Assembly (NCBI RefSeq): GCF_000264905.1
Contig: NW_006763139.1
Span: 587,270 to 651,269 of the forward strand
Length of the DNA: 64,000 nt
Origin: Stereum hirsutum FP-91666 SS1
Taxonomy: Eukaryota; Basidiomycota; Agaricomycetes; Russulales; Stereaceae
Direction of reading: 5' to 3'
In this document: positions 61,195 through 64,000 of the stretch, piece after piece
How positions within the stretch are numbered: position 1 is the stretch's first letter
Layout: each line of letters starts with the position of its first letter
Made by a program: the position numbers and the translations under genes
Notes under the pieces: generated by a model
Told to the model about the DNA's origin: nothing
Database searches by the model: none
The model's input: only the letters and a program-made list of their open reading frames with translations

Positions 61195-61204
61195 GTTTAA
61201 ATAG
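61195..61204 (-). promoter_or_regulatory. TATA-like element of the mannitol-1-phosphate dehydrogenase gene
   Basis: CTATTTAAAC on the minus strand, about 90 bp before the ATG at 61105. Confidence 0.4.
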
Positions 61205-61510
61205 CACACGCCAGGCCCCACTCAGGGAGACCGCATTTGGCCGATCTGGCTGATTTGTTCGCTGTCACTGTCCACGTTCGTTCGTCGATAATCCGGGAAT
61301 TATATGGGATGAAAAGCCAGGGCGGTCTGGGTGCTGCTGGGTGCACGATGCATGCGAGACGATATGAGTACTAGTATGGAGACTCGAGGGATGAACAGGG
61401 ATGAAACGGGTTACGGGAGGTTACGGGGGCTGTGTTCGTATGTTGCGCCACACACTCGCAGAAGAACCAAGAAAGATAAGCCACATCATCGGAGTTCGAA
61501 AACACTAGTA

Positions 61511-61906
61511 CAGTGATCCACCGGTCCTTTGGGCAGTGTTGCTCATGCCATGGGCCTTCATTCGGCCTACGACAAGATATAATAAAATTAATAATCAAAT
61601 CCGGAAGCATCGAAAGCCCCCAAACATGTATTATCTATAGGGTTACATGCATACAAAATAAGAGGATGGGCCATTGCGAAGGGGCTCTTTTCGGCATTCT
61701 CCGTTTTGGGCACGCACCGGTCCTTTGGGCACCCCTTTTTACACTCTGCAGGTGGAAGAAATCGTCGTCGCTGTCCGGGTCAATAACAAAATCTACTCTT
61801 ACGTTCATTTATAATTATATGAATGAGAAGTAAATGGCTGGAAACGTTGTCTCGCGCGAGAGGGCAGACGTTGCATTTTGCTGCCCAAAGGACCGGTGCA
61901 TCACTG
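61511..61906. mobile_element. MITE with 26-bp terminal inverted repeats and TA target duplication
   Basis: The left end begins CAGTGATCCACCGGTCCTTT and runs to 61536. The right end (61881-61906) is its reverse complement with one mismatch. The element is flanked by TA on both sides (61509-61510 and 61907-61908), as in Tc1/mariner-type insertions. At 396 bp it has no transposase, so it is non-autonomous. A third copy of the core GCACCGGTCCTTTGGGCA sits inside at 61714-61731, in the same orientation as the left end, hinting at a nested or rearranged element. Confidence 0.88.
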
Positions 61907-62233
61907 TAATCTACGCTTGTCATCAACTTGTCATGGCCTCAGCGATCTCGTTAAGCCACGTTGAGCTCTACTCCCTTGGTTTCAGGGACCCAGTGTGGTG
62001 GGTTTCGTCCTCGCGAGGCCATTAGGGCATAAGTATGATAATCATCGCTCTACCGGCCAAATTTGGCGGGGGACAGTGCAAAAGTTAACATCGCTACAAA
62101 TATACCCTATTCCGAGATGATATGATATTCACCTTCTAGCAGCATGCCTCTCGAAAATATTATACAAATCGAACCCCGACTGTTTATATGAGCCACGAGT
62201 CTGAGGACTAAGTGCTTACAGAAGTTACGCATT

Positions 62234-62630
62234 AGGGCATATATGTAGTGGTTCACATCAATTTCGTTCATCATTCGGAAAGCGAAAAGTGTAAACTCAA
62301 AATGTCGGATGTGGTGCTAGGTATAATACTCAGTTCACACGTGCACTGAATTTGGATTCTTGAGACGGTTCTACTCCTCCTCACTGACGACCTCTGGTGC
62401 CGTGCGTCTTCTTGATGCTACAGTATGTCGGCCTCCTGCCAAAGTGTGTGTGCTGCTTTGAACCATGACAACGAGCGAGGAGAGGGGGGAAGAGGCCACT
62501 CTCGCGTCGAGTGTACACTGAGTGTGAATTGAGCTTTGACGTTCCAACAGGACAAAATTGCGAAGTTTTGAACCTGTCATGGGTGTAGTTCACATCGCAT
62601 TTTGGCTATGTGAACCGCTACATATGCCCT
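62234..62630. mobile_element. 397-bp MITE inserted in the right arm
   Basis: Terminal inverted repeats AGGGCATATATGTAGTGGTT (from 62234) and AACCGCTACATATGCCCT (to 62630), with matching bases continuing inward (…CACAT/ATGTG…). Flanking ATT is duplicated (62231-62233 and 62631-62633). The left arm keeps the empty site (GCATTGGCATT in inverted sense near 58595-58610), so the insertion came after or during arm duplication. No transposase. A 3-bp duplication fits PIF/Harbinger- or CACTA-like groups, but the superfamily is not certain. Confidence 0.88.
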
Positions 62631-63170
62631 ATTGGCATTACTTACACGCCCTTTCTTAGTCTAGTCACGTCAGTGCCGAAGAAGAACTCCAGCTATATAA
62701 GTACGTCTATGCATGACATGTTCACGCCTTGAGAGAAGAGGTGAGTTCATGGTTAAGTGCGAAGCCGTTAAATCTTCGCAGGACCTCGCAGGCCACGCTC
62801 TGTTGCGTATAAAATCGTACCGGATTCAAAGTTACTAGTCAGAGTCGAGCAGAATGCGAGCTGTATCTGCAACGATTATGATATATACCAAGAAGATCCT
62901 GGTGAGTCTAGCTCACGGGGATAAGCAAGAAAGATATGTCGAAAATACAATGGCTCGAGTCATAGGGGCGAGTCGCGGAATAAATAATAACCCAAGAAAT
63001 AAGTTGTCAGGCGGTTGAATGAGCCTGTACGCCCCTGTACCTTACGGTAATCCTGGACAAGTCAAAGGCTAAAATCGGAACACATCAGCAAGCCATGTTA
63101 CCATGTGTAAGTGCAACAAACCCGAATTGCTCGATAGGACCTACCAGCAGGAGCGGCAATGTCTATACTA

Positions 63171-63489
63171 AGCCATATCTGCGGAAGAGCTTGACGGACC
63201 CGCAACGGGTGGTTCTCTCTGAAGCGGAACCATCTCTATTTCTCCCTGGCTCCCCCCACCGTAGACCTTATGCGACATTTCAGTGTCTCTCTGCGTAATC
63301 ACTCAAGAGCAATATTCTTACCACTGGGACCAGCGTAGTAATTCCATCCCCAATATCCGTCGTCTCCGAGGCATCTGCCATATTTCCATCCGATCCAATA
63401 TCGTCACTGTCGTCGAATTGAGTGTTCCACCAGTCGGGGTCAAGAGGCTCCCCAATGTTACCGAGAAAGCGGTTCTGAGCAAACGCAGG
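63171..63489 (-). pseudogene. Truncated 3' copy of the DUF6533 gene
   Basis: Inverted duplicate of the last exons at 57069-57391: FAQNRFLGNIGEPLDPDWWN, splice sites and the final SSSSADMA with TAG (63171-63173) are kept, with about a dozen amino-acid differences. Everything upstream of the Phe-Ala-Gln region is missing and is replaced by unrelated sequence, so it cannot encode the membrane protein. Confidence 0.85.
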
Positions 63490-64000
63490 TGCTAAGGTAG
63501 CCTGGTACTAAACCTAAGGCGTCACCTATAGCCAAACCCTAACCAAACCCAAACCAAGCCTAACCCTGTAGCTGAGGGTGTCGGCGTGCGAATGTGAGTA
63601 CTAGGAGTGCTTGTCCTAGGGGCACTAGCCCAGAGAGAATAATGGGGTGAACTGAGACCGTGGGCTTGGGGCTGGATACACCAGGACACAAAGTCACACT
63701 GAGTATGGCGAGAAGCAAAGGAGATCGAGTTAGGGAACTATTCTACGATACAGGTGGTTCTTATATACATCCTGGGCTGACCCTTTAGGGCACGTCCTTA
63801 CTGTACACTACAAGTGAACACTTACAGGAATCCTTAATGGATATCCAGTGGGTCCAGCAATGGGCACAATGGGTACAAACCGCTGAGTCAACATGCACAA
63901 GACTATTCTAGAACGTTCCAGACCTGGTCACATGTCCCTACATCACGACCACAAGGTCACATGCCATCACGTCGCCTACCACATGACTGGTCACGTGCCT
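63490..64000. repeat. Degenerate telomere-like tract and repeat-like edge
   Basis: Directly outside the right arm, 63496-63572 contains loosely repeated CCCTAA-type units (AAACCTAA, AAACCCTAACC, AAACCCAAACC, GCCTAACCCTG). The remaining sequence has no gene. It carries several GGTCACATG/GGTCACGTG-like motifs (63920-64000) and a TATATA at ~63763, possibly the start of a long terminal repeat or subtelomeric repeat that continues beyond the window. Confidence 0.45.

Larger units (their letters stand above)
61106..62089. other. Intergenic spacer between dehydrogenase promoter and right arm
   Basis: About 1 kb with no gene. It holds the dehydrogenase promoter and the MITE at 61511-61906. Confidence 0.6.
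58716..62108. other. 3.4-kb block with transposon-like inverted ends
   Basis: The left end AGGGCATATTTGTAGCGAT (58716-58734) and the right end ATCGCTACAAATATACCCT (62090-62108) are inverted copies. Both resemble the terminal repeats of the 397-bp element at 62234-62630. The block contains the broken SH3 gene and the mannitol-1-phosphate dehydrogenase gene. It may be a chance by-product of the duplicated arms rather than a mobile unit. Confidence 0.4.
62090..63489 (-). repeat. Right arm of a large inverted repeat
   Basis: Reverse-complement partner of 57069-58734. It is interrupted by the element at 62234-62630 and lacks the left-arm segment 57771-58473. Its outer end stops inside the duplicated DUF6533 exon. 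Confidence 0.9.

Noticed and set aside
63920..64000. Repeated GGTCACATG/GGTCACGTG motifs as regulatory array
   Set aside because: Only a few imperfect copies at the window edge in repeat-like sequence; a retroelement or subtelomeric repeat is at least as likely.

Overview
The window is nuclear DNA of a filamentous basidiomycete, most likely an Agaricomycete. Most genes carry many short (about 50-65 bp) GT-AG introns. The gene set (fungal laccase, histidine-acid phytase, mannitol-1-phosphate 5-dehydrogenase, a DUF6533-type membrane protein, many MFS transporters) fits that group. There are no operons, CRISPR arrays or bacterial features. All exon joins were made by eye; gene boundaries are start codon to stop codon, introns included.

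Layout. 0.3-3.3 kb: an intron-dense laccase (-). 3.3-6.4 kb: gene-poor, with an intron-containing tRNA-Asn at 5.74 kb. 6.4-9.9 kb: an Rqc1/TCF25 ribosome-quality-control protein (+). 11.2-13.7 kb: a stand-alone EgtB-like sulfoxide-synthase protein (+), convergent with a secreted phytase (-) at 14.0-15.9 kb. 16.6-19.5 kb: a DHA2-type MFS transporter (-). 19.9-21.1 kb: an NmrA-like reductase (-). 21.8-29.1 kb: Urb1/Npa1, a ribosome-biogenesis protein (-). 29.6-31.7 kb: a divergent carboxymuconolactone-decarboxylase / hydroxyisobutyrate-dehydrogenase pair. 33.0-35.9 kb: a Dal5-type MFS permease with an apparent AT-AC intron. 36.1-37.8 kb: a zinc alcohol dehydrogenase (-). 38.8-43.5 kb: two tandem copies of a 2-oxoglutarate/Fe(II)-type oxygenase gene, duplicated with their promoters. 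43.8-48.4 kb: a proline-rich + WD40 + inositol-polyphosphate 5-phosphatase (+). 48.9-52.6 kb: a WW-domain membrane protein (-). 53.0-53.5 kb: a small GRF-zinc-finger protein (-).

The last 9 kb is rearranged. A DUF6533 membrane protein gene (55.4-57.4 kb) ends inside the left arm of a large imperfect inverted repeat (57.07-58.73 kb and 62.09-63.49 kb). The roughly 3.4 kb between the arms holds a broken SH3-domain gene and an apparently intact mannitol-1-phosphate 5-dehydrogenase gene. Its outer edges carry ends resembling the terminal repeats of a small transposon. A member of that transposon family sits in the right arm only, and an unrelated TA-flanked MITE sits in the spacer. The right arm is cut inside the DUF6533 gene and abuts degenerate CCCTAA-like repeats, which suggests a subtelomeric or telomere-healed breakpoint. 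This inverted-repeat, gene-bearing structure is the most unusual thing in the window.

Functionally the genes are mostly unrelated neighbours: extracellular degradation (laccase, phytase), transport (two MFS), ribosome production and quality control (Urb1, Rqc1) and small-molecule oxidoreduction. The only obvious pairing is the head-to-head decarboxylase/dehydrogenase pair with a 203 bp shared promoter.
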